This document shows, piece after piece, positions 17,716 to 25,818 of a stretch of DNA of 64,000 bases. Numbering within the stretch: the stretch's first letter is position 1; every line of letters begins with the position of its first letter. Below the pieces are notes generated by a model that saw nothing but the letters and a program-made list of their open reading frames with translations, was not told where the DNA came from and searched no databases. The position numbers were made by a program, and so were the translations under genes. The DNA comes from Solobacterium sp. (GTDB taxonomy: Bacteria; Bacillota_I; Bacilli_A; Erysipelotrichales; Erysipelotrichaceae), in assembly GCA_017510405.1 (NCBI GenBank), contig JAFWNG010000045.1, positions 159,659 through 223,658 of the forward strand, given 5' to 3'.

Positions 17716-18561
17716 TCAGACACCGGAATATGCTGCGAAACCGCCGTCAATGGGGAGGACGACGCCGGTGATCGCAGAAGCTGCCTTTTCATCGCACAGG
17801 AAGAAGACACCGCCAAGCAGTTCTTCGCTGGCAACGAAACGGTTCATCGGTGTGCCGTTCAGGATCTTGTGGGAACGCGGAGTCGGTGTGCCGTCTTCAT
17901 TGAAGAGCAGCGCACGGTTCTGGTTGGATACCAGGAAGCCCGGTGCGATCGCGTTGCAGCGAATGCCTGTGCCGGCAAAGTGTGTTGCCAGCCACTGGGT
18001 GAAGTTGGAGATCGCTGCTTTTGCGCCGGAATATGCCGGGATCTTTGTTAACGGGGTATATGCGTTCATAGAAGAGATGTTGAGGATACAGCCGCTCTTG
18101 CGGTCTACCATGTCTTTTGCAAAGACCTGCGTCGGGATCAGAGTTCCCTGGAAGTTGAGCTTGAAGACGAAATCAACACCGGCAGAATCGAGGTCGAAGA
18201 ATGTCTTCTGGCCTTCTTTTGCCTCATGCTGGTATTCGTTGTCCGTTGTCGCTCTCGGATTGTTTCCGCCGGCGCCGTTAACGAGGATATCGCACGGTCC
18301 CAGATCACGGATGACCTGCCGGTGAACTTCTTCCAGTGCTTCTGTTTCCAGAACGTTTGCCTTATAGCCTTTTAAGCAGAGACCTTCGGCTGCGCATTCT
18401 TCTTCGATTTTCTTCACTGCTGCTTCATTCAGGTCCAGGGCTGCAACTTTTGCGCCTGCCTGTGCAAATGCTTTTGCCATTGTGCTGCACAGTACGCCGC
18501 CGGCACCGGTCACAACGACAACTTTATCTTTAAAACTTACATTGTAAGGAAGATCGATCAT
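17716..18561 (-). CDS. SDR oxidoreductase, D-mannonate/fructuronate oxidoreductase type
   Basis: A 281-residue short-chain dehydrogenase: TGAGGVLCSTMAKAF as dinucleotide loop (residues ~18-32), NGAGG near 91, catalytic Ser in NISSMNAY and YSGAKAA as the YxxxK active site near 157-162, and a C-terminal PIDGGF. The inserted segment rich in Asn/Asp after NGAGGNNP and the operon position directly behind uxuA match the SDR-type fructuronate reductases (YjmF/UxuB-like) that interconvert fructuronate and mannonate with NAD(H). The gene starts 14 bp after uxuA. Function is by family and context; no substrate residue is proven. Confidence 0.88.
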   Translation of the reverse strand: MIDLPYNVSFKDKVVVVTGAGGVLCSTMAKAFAQAGAKVAALDLNEAAVKKIEEECAAEGLCLKGYKANVLETEALEEVHRQVIRDLGPCDILVNGAGGNNPRATTDNEYQHEAKEGQKTFFDLDSAGVDFVFKLNFQGTLIPTQVFAKDMVDRKSGCILNISSMNAYTPLTKIPAYSGAKAAISNFTQWLATHFAGTGIRCNAIAPGFLVSNQNRALLFNEDGTPTPRSHKILNGTPMNRFVASEELLGGVFFLCDEKAASAITGVVLPIDGGFAAYSGV

Positions 18562-18575
18562 TGTTTTGCCTCCGT

Positions 18576-19673
18576 TTATTTCTTTCCTTCTTCGTCCATC
18601 TTATCCATCAGGTCCCATGCGCCGAGCATGTACATGATGCCGAGTGCTCTGTCATATAAGCCATATCCAGGACGTACCGTTCCCGGTTTTTCATCCCAGA
18701 GATGACGTCCGTGGTCCGGACGGATATAGCCTTCATATCCGCAGTCGTGATACGCTCTGAGGATATCCAGGATACCTGTCTCACCATCGCAGTCTCTGTG
18801 GCTTGCTTCAGAGAAGTCACCGTTTTCGAAATGCTTGATATTGCGGATGTGCGCAAATGCGATACGGTCGCAGTGCTTGCGTACGATCGCCGCAACGTTG
18901 TTGTTCGGGTTTGCGTTCAGGCTGCCGGAGCACAATGTCAGGCAGTTGTACGGATCATCGACCATATTCAGGAAATGATCAATGCTTTCTTCGTCGACCA
19001 GAAGACGCGGCAGACCGAAGATATCCCACGGCGGATCATCCATGTGGATTGCCATCTTGATGTCGCATTCTTTGCACGTCGGCATGATCGCCTCAAGGAA
19101 ATACTTCAGGTTCTCCCAGAGTTTTTCCTTCGTGACCCCTTTGTACTTTTCGAACAGTTCATCCAGTTTTGCCATCCGTTCCGGTTCCCAGCCCGGGAAG
19201 GTCATATGATATTTTTCGGTAAAGGACATGACATAGTCTGCCATTTCCTTCGGATCGTCCTGGATCATGGCTTTCTCATAGAACAGTGCGGTAGAACCGT
19301 CTCCCACCGGGTGGAACAGATTGGATCTTGTCCAGTCAAATACCGGCATGAAATTGTAGCAGATGACCTTTACACCGAACGGTGCGAGATTCTTGATCGT
19401 CTGAATGTAGTTGGCAATGTACTGGTCGCGTGTGGGAAGACCGATCTTGATGTCATCATGAACATTGACGCTTTCCACGACATCCATGTTGAAGCCTGCG
19501 CCCTTGATCTGCTTTTCCACAACAGCGATCTCTTCCGGCTGCCAGATCTCTCCCGGCATTTTGTCGTGCAGTGCCCATACGATCGTGCTGACTCCGGGGA
19601 TCTGCCGGATATCATTCAGTGTGATGCGGTCGTTGCCTTCGCCATACCAGCGAAAACCCATTTGCATTGGCAT
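18576..19673 (-). CDS. uxuA: Mannonate dehydratase
   Basis: A 365-residue enzyme that dehydrates D-mannonate to 2-keto-3-deoxygluconate in glucuronate catabolism. The N-terminus MQMGFRWYGEGNDRITL with IPGVSTIVWALHD is diagnostic for UxuA, as are VCYNFMPVFDWTRS near residue 107, AIHMDDPPW near 205, SLNANPNN and HIRNIKHFENGDFSEASH (metal-binding His region), and IRPDHGRHLWDE. The ATG at 19673 has AGGAGG 6 nt upstream; an earlier ATG has no such site. First gene of the uxuA-SDR-sulfatase operon; its promoter region holds a cre-like box and the 11-mer shared with the ABC operon. Confidence 0.96.
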   Translation of the reverse strand: MPMQMGFRWYGEGNDRITLNDIRQIPGVSTIVWALHDKMPGEIWQPEEIAVVEKQIKGAGFNMDVVESVNVHDDIKIGLPTRDQYIANYIQTIKNLAPFGVKVICYNFMPVFDWTRSNLFHPVGDGSTALFYEKAMIQDDPKEMADYVMSFTEKYHMTFPGWEPERMAKLDELFEKYKGVTKEKLWENLKYFLEAIMPTCKECDIKMAIHMDDPPWDIFGLPRLLVDEESIDHFLNMVDDPYNCLTLCSGSLNANPNNNVAAIVRKHCDRIAFAHIRNIKHFENGDFSEASHRDCDGETGILDILRAYHDCGYEGYIRPDHGRHLWDEKPGTVRPGYGLYDRALGIMYMLGAWDLMDKMDEEGKK

Positions 19674-19758
19674 GATTTTCCTCCTTTTCTGTATGCTTTC
19701 AATCCCTGAAAGCTTCTTTATGTACAACTTTTATTTTACAAAGCATCGGGAAATATCA

Positions 19759-19782
19759 AATTGCAAATTGTATGCGTTTACA
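19759..19782. promoter_or_regulatory. uxuA control region: shared 11-mer plus cre-like box
   Basis: AATTGCAAATT (19759-19769) is identical to the copy at 15198. Overlapping it by one base, TGTATGCGTTTACA (19769-19782; TGTAAACGCATACA on the minus strand) fits the catabolite-responsive element pattern of CcpA. A further ATTGCAAAATT follows. Substrate activation by the AraC protein with catabolite repression is the natural reading, but is unproven. Confidence 0.55.
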
Positions 19783-19940
19783 TTGCAAAATTATCAATTT
19801 TATGGAAGCGTTCACTTTCTGTATCGCGCACCGTATTCTGTTATTGAAAGTACCTTCGGGACAAAGCGATGTACTGTTCGGTTTTCTCATATGCTGATAT
19901 GCTTTTCACAGCACACAAGTACATAAGGAGGACCTGTCCT

Positions 19941-20759
19941 ATGATCCGGAAACTGACAACGATATCCCCATGGTACCTGGAGATCCGTGAGATCTGCCGC
20001 ACTTTGGAATATGCTTCGGAAAAAGAAACGATCAAACGTCTGGAAAGCCTGCTGGAGAAGCCGGATGTACAGATATTCGGTGTGTTCCGAAAGGAGCGGA
20101 TGACCGGTATATTTGCGTTTCTGATGCTTGCGGATGAGCAATATATGGAAATGTTGATTGGGCTTGCCTGTCTGCAGAATGCGTTTGAAGAGATCGCGCA
20201 GTATCTGGAAGAAAACTATGCCGGCTGGCAGGCCGACCTGGTATTTAATCCGGCTGATACCGCGCTGCGGAATACTTTGATGCGGCGTGAGGCAGAGTTT
20301 TTTACCGAGCAAGTGAAAATGCGTCTTGTCAAAAAAGGCTGCTGTACAGATACGGACGGCATCCTGCCCTTCTGTGAACCGTATGCCAAACAGTATTACG
20401 CGATCCATGAAAAAGATCTCTACTGGACCGGGGAAAAGGCAGCCGCAGCGCTGGAACGCTTCAATATCTTTCTCGCTGTGGATCACGATGTTGTCTGCGG
20501 CTATATCGATGTTACAAACTGTTACGAGGAAAATGAGCCGTTCTCCCTGCTGGTCGTACCGGAATACCGTCAGCGCGGCTGGGGCAGAAAACTGCTCGCA
20601 AAAGCCATCGAAAGCAATGGTTCCTCAGGCATGGCACTGCAGGTCGACGTCGATAATATCCCGGCAATACGTCTGTATGAATCCGCCGGTTTTGTGAAAG
20701 TACCCGGCGGAATCAGCCAGGCTGCCACATGGCATATCCCGCTTTCGCGGAAGAAATGA
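19941..20759 (+). CDS. GNAT-family N-acetyltransferase
   Basis: A 272-residue protein. The C-terminal half (~150-270) is a GNAT domain: FSLLVVPEYRQRGWGRKLL carries the acetyl-CoA pyrophosphate loop Q/RxxGxG/A, followed by LQVDVDNIPAIRLYESAGF, the usual motif B. The N-terminal half may be a degenerate second GNAT-like domain, as in tandem-domain members. The ATG at 19941 has AAGGAGG 9 nt upstream; an in-frame start at 19869 lacks a ribosome site. The acceptor is unknown. It is divergent from uxuA and 65 bp upstream of the PLP-lyase gene, with which it may be co-transcribed. Confidence 0.87.
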   Translation: MIRKLTTISPWYLEIREICRTLEYASEKETIKRLESLLEKPDVQIFGVFRKERMTGIFAFLMLADEQYMEMLIGLACLQNAFEEIAQYLEENYAGWQADLVFNPADTALRNTLMRREAEFFTEQVKMRLVKKGCCTDTDGILPFCEPYAKQYYAIHEKDLYWTGEKAAAALERFNIFLAVDHDVVCGYIDVTNCYEENEPFSLLVVPEYRQRGWGRKLLAKAIESNGSSGMALQVDVDNIPAIRLYESAGFVKVPGGISQAATWHIPLSRKK

Positions 20760-20824
20760 GCGGTGGAAGAAGCGCAGAAGGAAGTCTATAATGGATTCTG
20801 CGCGAAAAATAAAAGGAGTTTACT

Positions 20825-22081
20825 ATGATTACTGAACAGATCGATCCGGAACTGCTTGCCCTGGCAAAGCAGGCAGATGAGGAACTGGATCCGATATACC
20901 GCAGGATCGATGCCGTATGCATGAGAAATTCCGACCGGATCCTGTCTGCGTTTATTGAAAACAATGTGTCGTATACCGACTTTGCGGACATTAACGGCTA
21001 CGGTAATTACGATGCCGGCAGAGATAAGCTGGAACGCATCTTTGCGGACGTTCTCGGCAGTGAAGACGCCCTGGTGCGGCCGCAGATCATGAGCGGCACA
21101 AACGCTCTCTACATCGCGTTTACCGGCCTTCTGAAGCACGGAGATACGATGATCTCCCTGACCGGTACGCCCTACGATTCCCTGCAAGAAATGATCGGGA
21201 TCAGCGGCAGTTCTTCGCAGTCGCTGAAAGCCTATGGCGTCCGCTATGAACAGATCGACCTCGTTGACAATGAATTTGACGAGGAAGCGATCGTTTCACG
21301 GCTTTCCCGCAATGACGTACGTCTGGCGGAGATCCAGCGTTCCCGCGGCTACTCTTCCCGCCTGTCCCTTTCCGTCGACAAGATCGGACAGATCATAGCA
21401 AAGATCCGGGAAGTGAACAAAGATGTCATCATCATGGTCGATAACTGCTATGGCGAACTGGTGGAAGAAAAGGAACCGGGACATGTCGGCGCCGACATCA
21501 CCGTCGGTTCCTTAATGAAGAATCTCGGCGGCGGGATCGCTCCGACCGGGGGCTATATCGCCGGCCGCAAAGACCTGATCGGCGAGATCGCGGAACGTTT
21601 CTCCGCCCCCGGACTCGGCAAGGAACAGGGTGCGAACTTCAATCTCAACAACGCCTTCTTCAAAGGCCTGTTCCTGGCACCCGGCGCGGTGCGCAGCTCG
21701 CTGAAGACAGCCGTCTTCTCTGCGTGGATGCTGGAGAAACTCGGTTATACCGGCGTATCCCCGCGTTACGATGAGTTCCGCACGGATATCATTCAGACCG
21801 TAGAACTCAGCACAAAGGAGAACCTTGTCCGCTTCACGCAGGGACTGCAGGAATCTTCGCCGATCGACTCGTTTGTCAAAGTACTTCCCGCACCGATGCC
21901 GGGCTATCCGTTTGATGAAGTCATGGCATGCGGCGCCTTCACCCAGGGCAGCACGATCGAACTGAGCGCGGACGCCCCGGTCATTCCCCCATACACCCTG
22001 TATATGCAGGGCGGCATGACGCCGGAATACGGTAAACTCAGCGTTCTCCTTGCGCTTTCCAAAATAAAAGGAAGCTGCTAG
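20825..22081 (+). CDS. Methionine gamma-lyase-like PLP enzyme (aluminium-resistance/YnbB family)
   Basis: A 418-residue fold-type I PLP enzyme. GTNALYIAFTGLL near residue 97 contacts the cofactor phosphate, MVDNCYGELVE near 203 holds the PLP-ring Asp, and GSLMKNLGGGIAPTGGYIAG near 230 carries the Schiff-base Lys. This set, the G-rich stretch after the Lys and the length are characteristic of the Met_gamma_lyase/YnbB family; the true substrate of the family is poorly settled. AAAGGAG lies about 8 nt upstream of the ATG. Its TAG stop is shared with the opposing SDR gene through a CTAG at 22078-22081. Confidence 0.9.
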   Translation: MITEQIDPELLALAKQADEELDPIYRRIDAVCMRNSDRILSAFIENNVSYTDFADINGYGNYDAGRDKLERIFADVLGSEDALVRPQIMSGTNALYIAFTGLLKHGDTMISLTGTPYDSLQEMIGISGSSSQSLKAYGVRYEQIDLVDNEFDEEAIVSRLSRNDVRLAEIQRSRGYSSRLSLSVDKIGQIIAKIREVNKDVIIMVDNCYGELVEEKEPGHVGADITVGSLMKNLGGGIAPTGGYIAGRKDLIGEIAERFSAPGLGKEQGANFNLNNAFFKGLFLAPGAVRSSLKTAVFSAWMLEKLGYTGVSPRYDEFRTDIIQTVELSTKENLVRFTQGLQESSPIDSFVKVLPAPMPGYPFDEVMACGAFTQGSTIELSADAPVIPPYTLYMQGGMTPEYGKLSVLLALSKIKGSC

Positions 22082-22824
22082 CAGCTCCCCATCTGGCCCC
22101 CGTCGATCCGGATGATCGTATTGTTGATATAGTCCGCTTCGTCCGATACCAGAAAACGTACCAGCGAAGCGACTTCTTCCGGTTTTCCATACCGCTGCAC
22201 GAGGATCTTTTCCGTCTCCTGTTTCAGGAATTCCGGATCGTATCCTTCCAGTTCCTTCGGCGTTCCGATAAAACCCGGTGCGACCGCATTGACATGTACG
22301 AACGGCGCAAACTGCACTGCCAGATCATGCGTCAGTGCGTTGAGCGCAGCTTTGGATGCGTCATAGTCGAAGCACATCGGATAGTAGGTATTCATCCCGT
22401 TGGTGGAAGATATATTGATAATGCGGCCGTATCCCTGTTCCTTCATATGCGGCCAGACGCGCACGGCACAGTTGTATGCGCCGACGACATTCACATCCAG
22501 AACACGGCGGAACTGCTCAGCTGTCTTGCGGGAAAACAGATCCGGCAGATCGATCCCGGCATTGTTGATGAGAATATCCACGCCGCCAAGCTCTGCTTCG
22601 ATCGCTGTGATCATTGCGTCCACGTCTTCTTCGTCCGCAACATTCCCGCGGACCGCCATACACCGCACACCGAATTCCCCGGTGATCTTCTGCTGAAGAT
22701 CCCGGGCTTTTTCTTCTGCCTGCACATAGCCGATCACAACATCGTATCCGGCTTCTGCCATTGCATATACGACGGCACTGCCGATCCCGCCGGTGCCGCC
22801 GGTCACCAGTACTGTTCTGCTCAT
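22078..22824 (-). CDS. SDR-family oxidoreductase (FabG-like)
   Basis: A 248-residue classical short-chain dehydrogenase: TGGTGGIGSAV at residues 8-18, NNAGID near 88, catalytic Ser in INISSTNG, YDASKAA as YxxxK near 153-157, and a C-terminal RIDGGQMG. Cytosolic, NAD(P)H-dependent; the substrate is unknown. Odd features: the ATG follows directly after the efp terminator U-run, with no Shine-Dalgarno sequence in the preceding 20 nt, and no better downstream start exists because the cofactor loop begins at once. It is convergent with the PLP-lyase gene with stops overlapping at CTAG. Confidence 0.9.
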   Translation of the reverse strand: MSRTVLVTGGTGGIGSAVVYAMAEAGYDVVIGYVQAEEKARDLQQKITGEFGVRCMAVRGNVADEEDVDAMITAIEAELGGVDILINNAGIDLPDLFSRKTAEQFRRVLDVNVVGAYNCAVRVWPHMKEQGYGRIINISSTNGMNTYYPMCFDYDASKAALNALTHDLAVQFAPFVHVNAVAPGFIGTPKELEGYDPEFLKQETEKILVQRYGKPEEVASLVRFLVSDEADYINNTIIRIDGGQMGSC

Positions 22825-22831
22825 GGAAAAA

Positions 22832-22852
22832 AAGAGCCCTGATCAGGCTCTT
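22832..22852 (-). terminator. efp terminator overlapping its stop codon
   Basis: The minus-strand stem AAGAGCC/GGCTCTT has a 7-nt loop that contains the efp TGA, and is followed by a U-run that abuts the SDR start codon at 22824. A compact intrinsic terminator. Confidence 0.85.
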
Positions 22853-23400
22853 CCTGCGTACTTTCCGTCGGATGTGCTGACTGAGATCGTTTCGCCTTCT
22901 TCAATGAACTGCGGAACACGAAGCGTCAGACCGGTCTCCGTAACGGCATCCTTTGTCTGTGTGGACGGAGCACCCTTGATCGCCGGGCTCGTCTGAGCAA
23001 CAGTCAGATCAACCGTTGCCGGTAAGGATACGTTCAGAACACTGCCGTCAAACAGCATCAGGCTGACTTCCAGTCCATCTGTAATAAAGTACTTGTTGAA
23101 GCCGATCTGCTCTTCTGTCAGTTCATATGTTTCAAATGTTTCCATATCCATGAAACTGTAGATACCATCTGCTGCATATGAGAACGTAACGAGCTGCTTT
23201 GTGATCGGTGCTGCTTCAAACTTTGTGGATGCATTGAAGTTCCGTTCCTGTGTGGATCCTGTCTTCAGATTGCGCATCTTTGTTCTCAGGATCGCAGCAC
23301 CTTTGCCGGGCTTCACATGCATGAATTCAATAACCTGCCACGGATCACCGTCAACGATGACGGTCAGACCTGTTTTAAAATCTCCTGCTTCAATTGCCAT
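22843..23400 (-). CDS. efp: Elongation factor P
   Basis: A 185-residue, three-domain translation factor that relieves ribosome stalling at polyproline. Domain I (KOW-like) has MAIEAGDFKTGLTVIVDG at the start and the loop VKPGKGAA at residues 30-37, with Lys34 in the position that is post-translationally modified in many bacteria (or left bare in others). The OB-fold domains II and III follow, with GDLEV-like GLEVSLM and the conserved C-terminal ISVSTSDGKYAGRA. Length is exactly the family norm. It is a single-gene unit with its own terminator; no modification enzyme is seen nearby. Confidence 0.97.
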   Translation of the reverse strand: MAIEAGDFKTGLTVIVDGDPWQVIEFMHVKPGKGAAILRTKMRNLKTGSTQERNFNASTKFEAAPITKQLVTFSYAADGIYSFMDMETFETYELTEEQIGFNKYFITDGLEVSLMLFDGSVLNVSLPATVDLTVAQTSPAIKGAPSTQTKDAVTETGLTLRVPQFIEEGETISVSTSDGKYAGRA

Positions 23401-23498
23401 AGTATTACCACCTTGTCTGATTTACATCGATTATTCTACCAACTAATTCCCTTCATAGCAAACGCAAAGTACGCTTCTGTACCGGCAGAGTCAAAAAA

Positions 23499-23520
23499 AC
23501 CGGTATTTTCACATACCGGT
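23499..23520 (-). terminator. Terminator after PnuC-like gene
   Basis: A perfect 8-bp stem ACCGGTAT/ATACCGGT with a 6-nt loop on the minus strand, followed by seven U. It begins 8 bp after the stop at 23528. Confidence 0.92.
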
Positions 23521-23527
23521 CAGGCTC

Positions 23528-24754
23528 TCAGAACAGCGATGTATCGTCTTCGGCGTGGGAATGGATGTATTTGCTCCACTTGATATAGCCGTATGTCGTA
23601 TTCGTGAAGTAGCCAAGTTTCAGGATCAGCAGCACGTACTGGCCGGCCATGATATTCATGACGGCTTCCAGCGCCGCGCAGATATACCAGGCGATCCACT
23701 GTTCACGCAGACGGAAGAAGATGAACAGTCCGTTTGCAATGCCGACAGCAGACGCGCATGCGTCGATGTAGATCATCCACTGTTCCAGCATCTCATTTCC
23801 GCCCAGGAAGTCCGTCTGGATATCCAGGCCGCTGATCAGGTATCCGACGACAACTGTCCAGACAGCGATGCCGGCGAGAACAAGAAGTTCCTGCCATCCT
23901 TTCAGACGGCGTACCGCAGTGAGCTGGTCTTCTTCTTCGTCTTTGTGCTTTGTCCAGTTGATATAACTGATGATATCGATCGGCAGCCAGAAGAACAGCG
24001 TGACTGTCATCGTGGCAAACCGGTACATAAGAACAAGACTCATGACGATCTCCGTGATCTCGACCAGTACCGATACAAGGAAATTGTAGCGGGACTGCTT
24101 GGAGATGAGCAGTTCACACAGGATATTCAGGAATGTATCCAGCAGATACAGCAGCATGATCCAGATGCCGTTGACGCCGTTTGCGCTTTCTTCCGGGAAT
24201 AATACCGAGAAGATCGTTGCCAGCACCATGATCGTCATGAACCAGCATTTTTCGTACGTGGTGAAGAAGCCGCCGTAGAGCGTCATGATCAGCAGTGATA
24301 ATGTCAGGATGATCAAAGCATTGGCAAGATTGAATACCGGCATCAGATCTTCCGCCATCACCTGCCGGTACGCCGCTTTTGCTTCGGCAGCCGTCGGATC
24401 GGTATGATCGAAGAACAGCCGCACTCCTCCAGCAGTACTGTATTCATACGCCGTGATCGTTTCGTCTTCCAGTTCTTCGTATTCTTCGTACGGGTAGGAT
24501 ACGATCATCTTCTGCCCGTCCGCCTGCCAGATCACGTCGCATACCGTGCTGTCTTCGTCATAATCCTCTGCATCAAAGTCTCGTTCCATTTCCAGGGTCT
24601 GTGCAAAGGTCAGCTCCCCGGGATCTTTATTCAGCGACACAAGTCCGGTGAACGCCGCGATCACCGATCCCAGCAAAAGCAGAACGAGCAGAATATACTC
24701 TGCTTTCCGTACTTTCCCATTCGGTTCCGGACTCAGTTTCAGTTTTTCCTTCAT
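23528..24754 (-). CDS. PnuC-like nicotinamide riboside transporter with long N-terminal extension
   Basis: A 408-residue membrane protein. The C-terminal ~235 residues look like PnuC (vitamin B3 riboside uptake): helices in series with FFWLPIDIISYINWTKHKD near 270, and the pattern QWIAWYICAALEAVMNIMAG near 355 with YGYIKWSKYI at the end, typical of the W-x-x-W/N-x-x-x signature and TYGYxxW C-terminus. The first ~150 residues (one TM helix, then an acidic extracytoplasmic stretch rich in Asp/Glu/Tyr and a second helix) are not part of PnuC and are not recognised. It is single-gene, with its own terminator, and an attenuator-like hairpin lies in the leader. The PnuC call is by pattern, not by alignment. 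Confidence 0.75.
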   Translation of the reverse strand: MKEKLKLSPEPNGKVRKAEYILLVLLLLGSVIAAFTGLVSLNKDPGELTFAQTLEMERDFDAEDYDEDSTVCDVIWQADGQKMIVSYPYEEYEELEDETITAYEYSTAGGVRLFFDHTDPTAAEAKAAYRQVMAEDLMPVFNLANALIILTLSLLIMTLYGGFFTTYEKCWFMTIMVLATIFSVLFPEESANGVNGIWIMLLYLLDTFLNILCELLISKQSRYNFLVSVLVEITEIVMSLVLMYRFATMTVTLFFWLPIDIISYINWTKHKDEEEDQLTAVRRLKGWQELLVLAGIAVWTVVVGYLISGLDIQTDFLGGNEMLEQWMIYIDACASAVGIANGLFIFFRLREQWIAWYICAALEAVMNIMAGQYVLLILKLGYFTNTTYGYIKWSKYIHSHAEDDTSLF

Positions 24755-24819
24755 GTTCTATTCCCCTTCGCAACTTGTATATTATATACGAACAGAACTG
24801 TTTTCATAAACGAAAATAA

Positions 24820-24880
24820 CTGCCGGACAGGATTTCCGCAAAGACTGCGGATTCCTTCCGGCAGAAGATTTTTACCGGAA
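24820..24880 (-). promoter_or_regulatory. Leader hairpins upstream of PnuC-like gene (possible attenuator)
   Basis: CTGCCGGA (24820-24827) and TCCGGCAG (24857-24864) pair around imperfect inner arms. On the minus strand the 3' side is followed by TTATTTT, terminator-like. An alternative pairing, CCGGAA (24875-24880) with TTCCGG (24856-24861), excludes it. Mutually exclusive stems upstream of a vitamin transporter suggest attenuation or a riboswitch; no known class is recognised with confidence. Confidence 0.45.
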
Positions 24881-24931
24881 AACGCACATTCATTCCTCTG
24901 TATTACAGAATTCATGCCATAATAATAGAGC

Positions 24932-25669
24932 ATGAAGTATTTCTGGACACACAAAGATAACATACCGGACGGAGTAGGGTACGGTCAGTTTACGCCGAAG
25001 CATTTTCTTTGGCTTGCGGCTGTCGTGCTGTACGTTGTACTCTTCACGGTCTTCTATGCACGGGCGGCGATGCCGGAGAAGATCATCCTGCTGCGGACGA
25101 CCGGTGCTGTACTGATCCTGATCGATGTGATCAAAATGATCCTCATTGCTTTTCAGGATGTGAAATTGTCCGAATACCTACCTCTGGAGATGTGCAGTTT
25201 CGCAGCCTATTTCATCGTGTGCGATTCGATCTGGATCGGCAATACCGTCTTCCCGGTCATGCTGCTGACAATGTTTCTGCCGGCAGCGATCATGGCGGTC
25301 TTCTTTCCGACGACTTCCCCGCTTCCCGCGGTAAACTTCTACACGATCCACCAGTTCCTGTACCACGGACTGATCATTGCCTACGTGATCGCACGCTTTG
25401 CCTGCAATGAGATCCCGATGACATATCCGGGTGTCTGGCAGTCCATCTTCCGGATCATACTTCTGGCTTCTGTCATCTATGTCGTCGATACCGTGTTTGA
25501 TAAGAACTTCATGTTTCTGCGCGATACCTACGGCAACCCGCTTCTGGAGGCCATCAAAAAGATCACCGGCGGCGGCATCGCCTATACCGGCGGTCTGGTC
25601 TGCTTCTGTATCATTGTGATCCATGTGTTCTATGCGCTGTTTAAATGCATCGCTCTGCTGCTTCACTGA
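24932..25669 (+). CDS. YwaF/TIGR02206-family integral membrane protein
   Basis: A 245-residue protein with about seven hydrophobic helices. Conserved family blocks are LPLEMCSFAAYFIV near residue 84, the intramembrane LPAAIMAVFFPTTSPL near 125 and FYTIHQFLYHGLIIA near 145 (His residues within helices). This agrees with the YwaF/TMEM164-like family, whose bacterial function is not established. The ATG at 24932 has only a weak upstream purine stretch, so expression may be low. It is divergent from the PnuC-like gene and followed by a strong terminator. No operon partners. Confidence 0.8.
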   Translation: MKYFWTHKDNIPDGVGYGQFTPKHFLWLAAVVLYVVLFTVFYARAAMPEKIILLRTTGAVLILIDVIKMILIAFQDVKLSEYLPLEMCSFAAYFIVCDSIWIGNTVFPVMLLTMFLPAAIMAVFFPTTSPLPAVNFYTIHQFLYHGLIIAYVIARFACNEIPMTYPGVWQSIFRIILLASVIYVVDTVFDKNFMFLRDTYGNPLLEAIKKITGGGIAYTGGLVCFCIIVIHVFYALFKCIALLLH

Positions 25670-25682
25670 GCGCTGTTGTCCG

Positions 25683-25708
25683 GATGATGATATGTCATCA
25701 TCTTTTTT
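25683..25708 (+). terminator. Terminator of YwaF-like gene
   Basis: GATGATGA and TCATCATC form a perfect 8-bp stem with a TATG loop followed by TTTTTT, 14 bp after the stop codon. Confidence 0.92.
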
Positions 25709-25745
25709 ATTGCAGATATCTTTCTGCGGCAGAAAAGCATTGGAA

Positions 25746-25787
25746 AACCCGGGCAGGATCCCCGATCATGTGATACCTGCCCGGGTT
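25746..25787 (-). terminator. Terminator of iron alcohol dehydrogenase gene
   Basis: On the minus strand a 12-bp G+C-rich stem (AACCCGGGCAGG/CCTGCCCGGGTT) with an 18-nt loop is followed by TT, 32 bp downstream of the stop at 25819. Confidence 0.88.
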
Positions 25788-25818
25788 CGTTTATTCGGTT
25801 ACTTTGTCTGTACGCGAA

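Noticed and set aside
18702..19709. 335-codon plus-strand frame
   Set aside because: Antisense shadow of uxuA, whose identity is certain.
24751..24963. 70-codon minus-strand ORF upstream of the PnuC-like gene
   Set aside because: It runs through the divergent promoter and leader hairpins and has no family features; treated as leader DNA.
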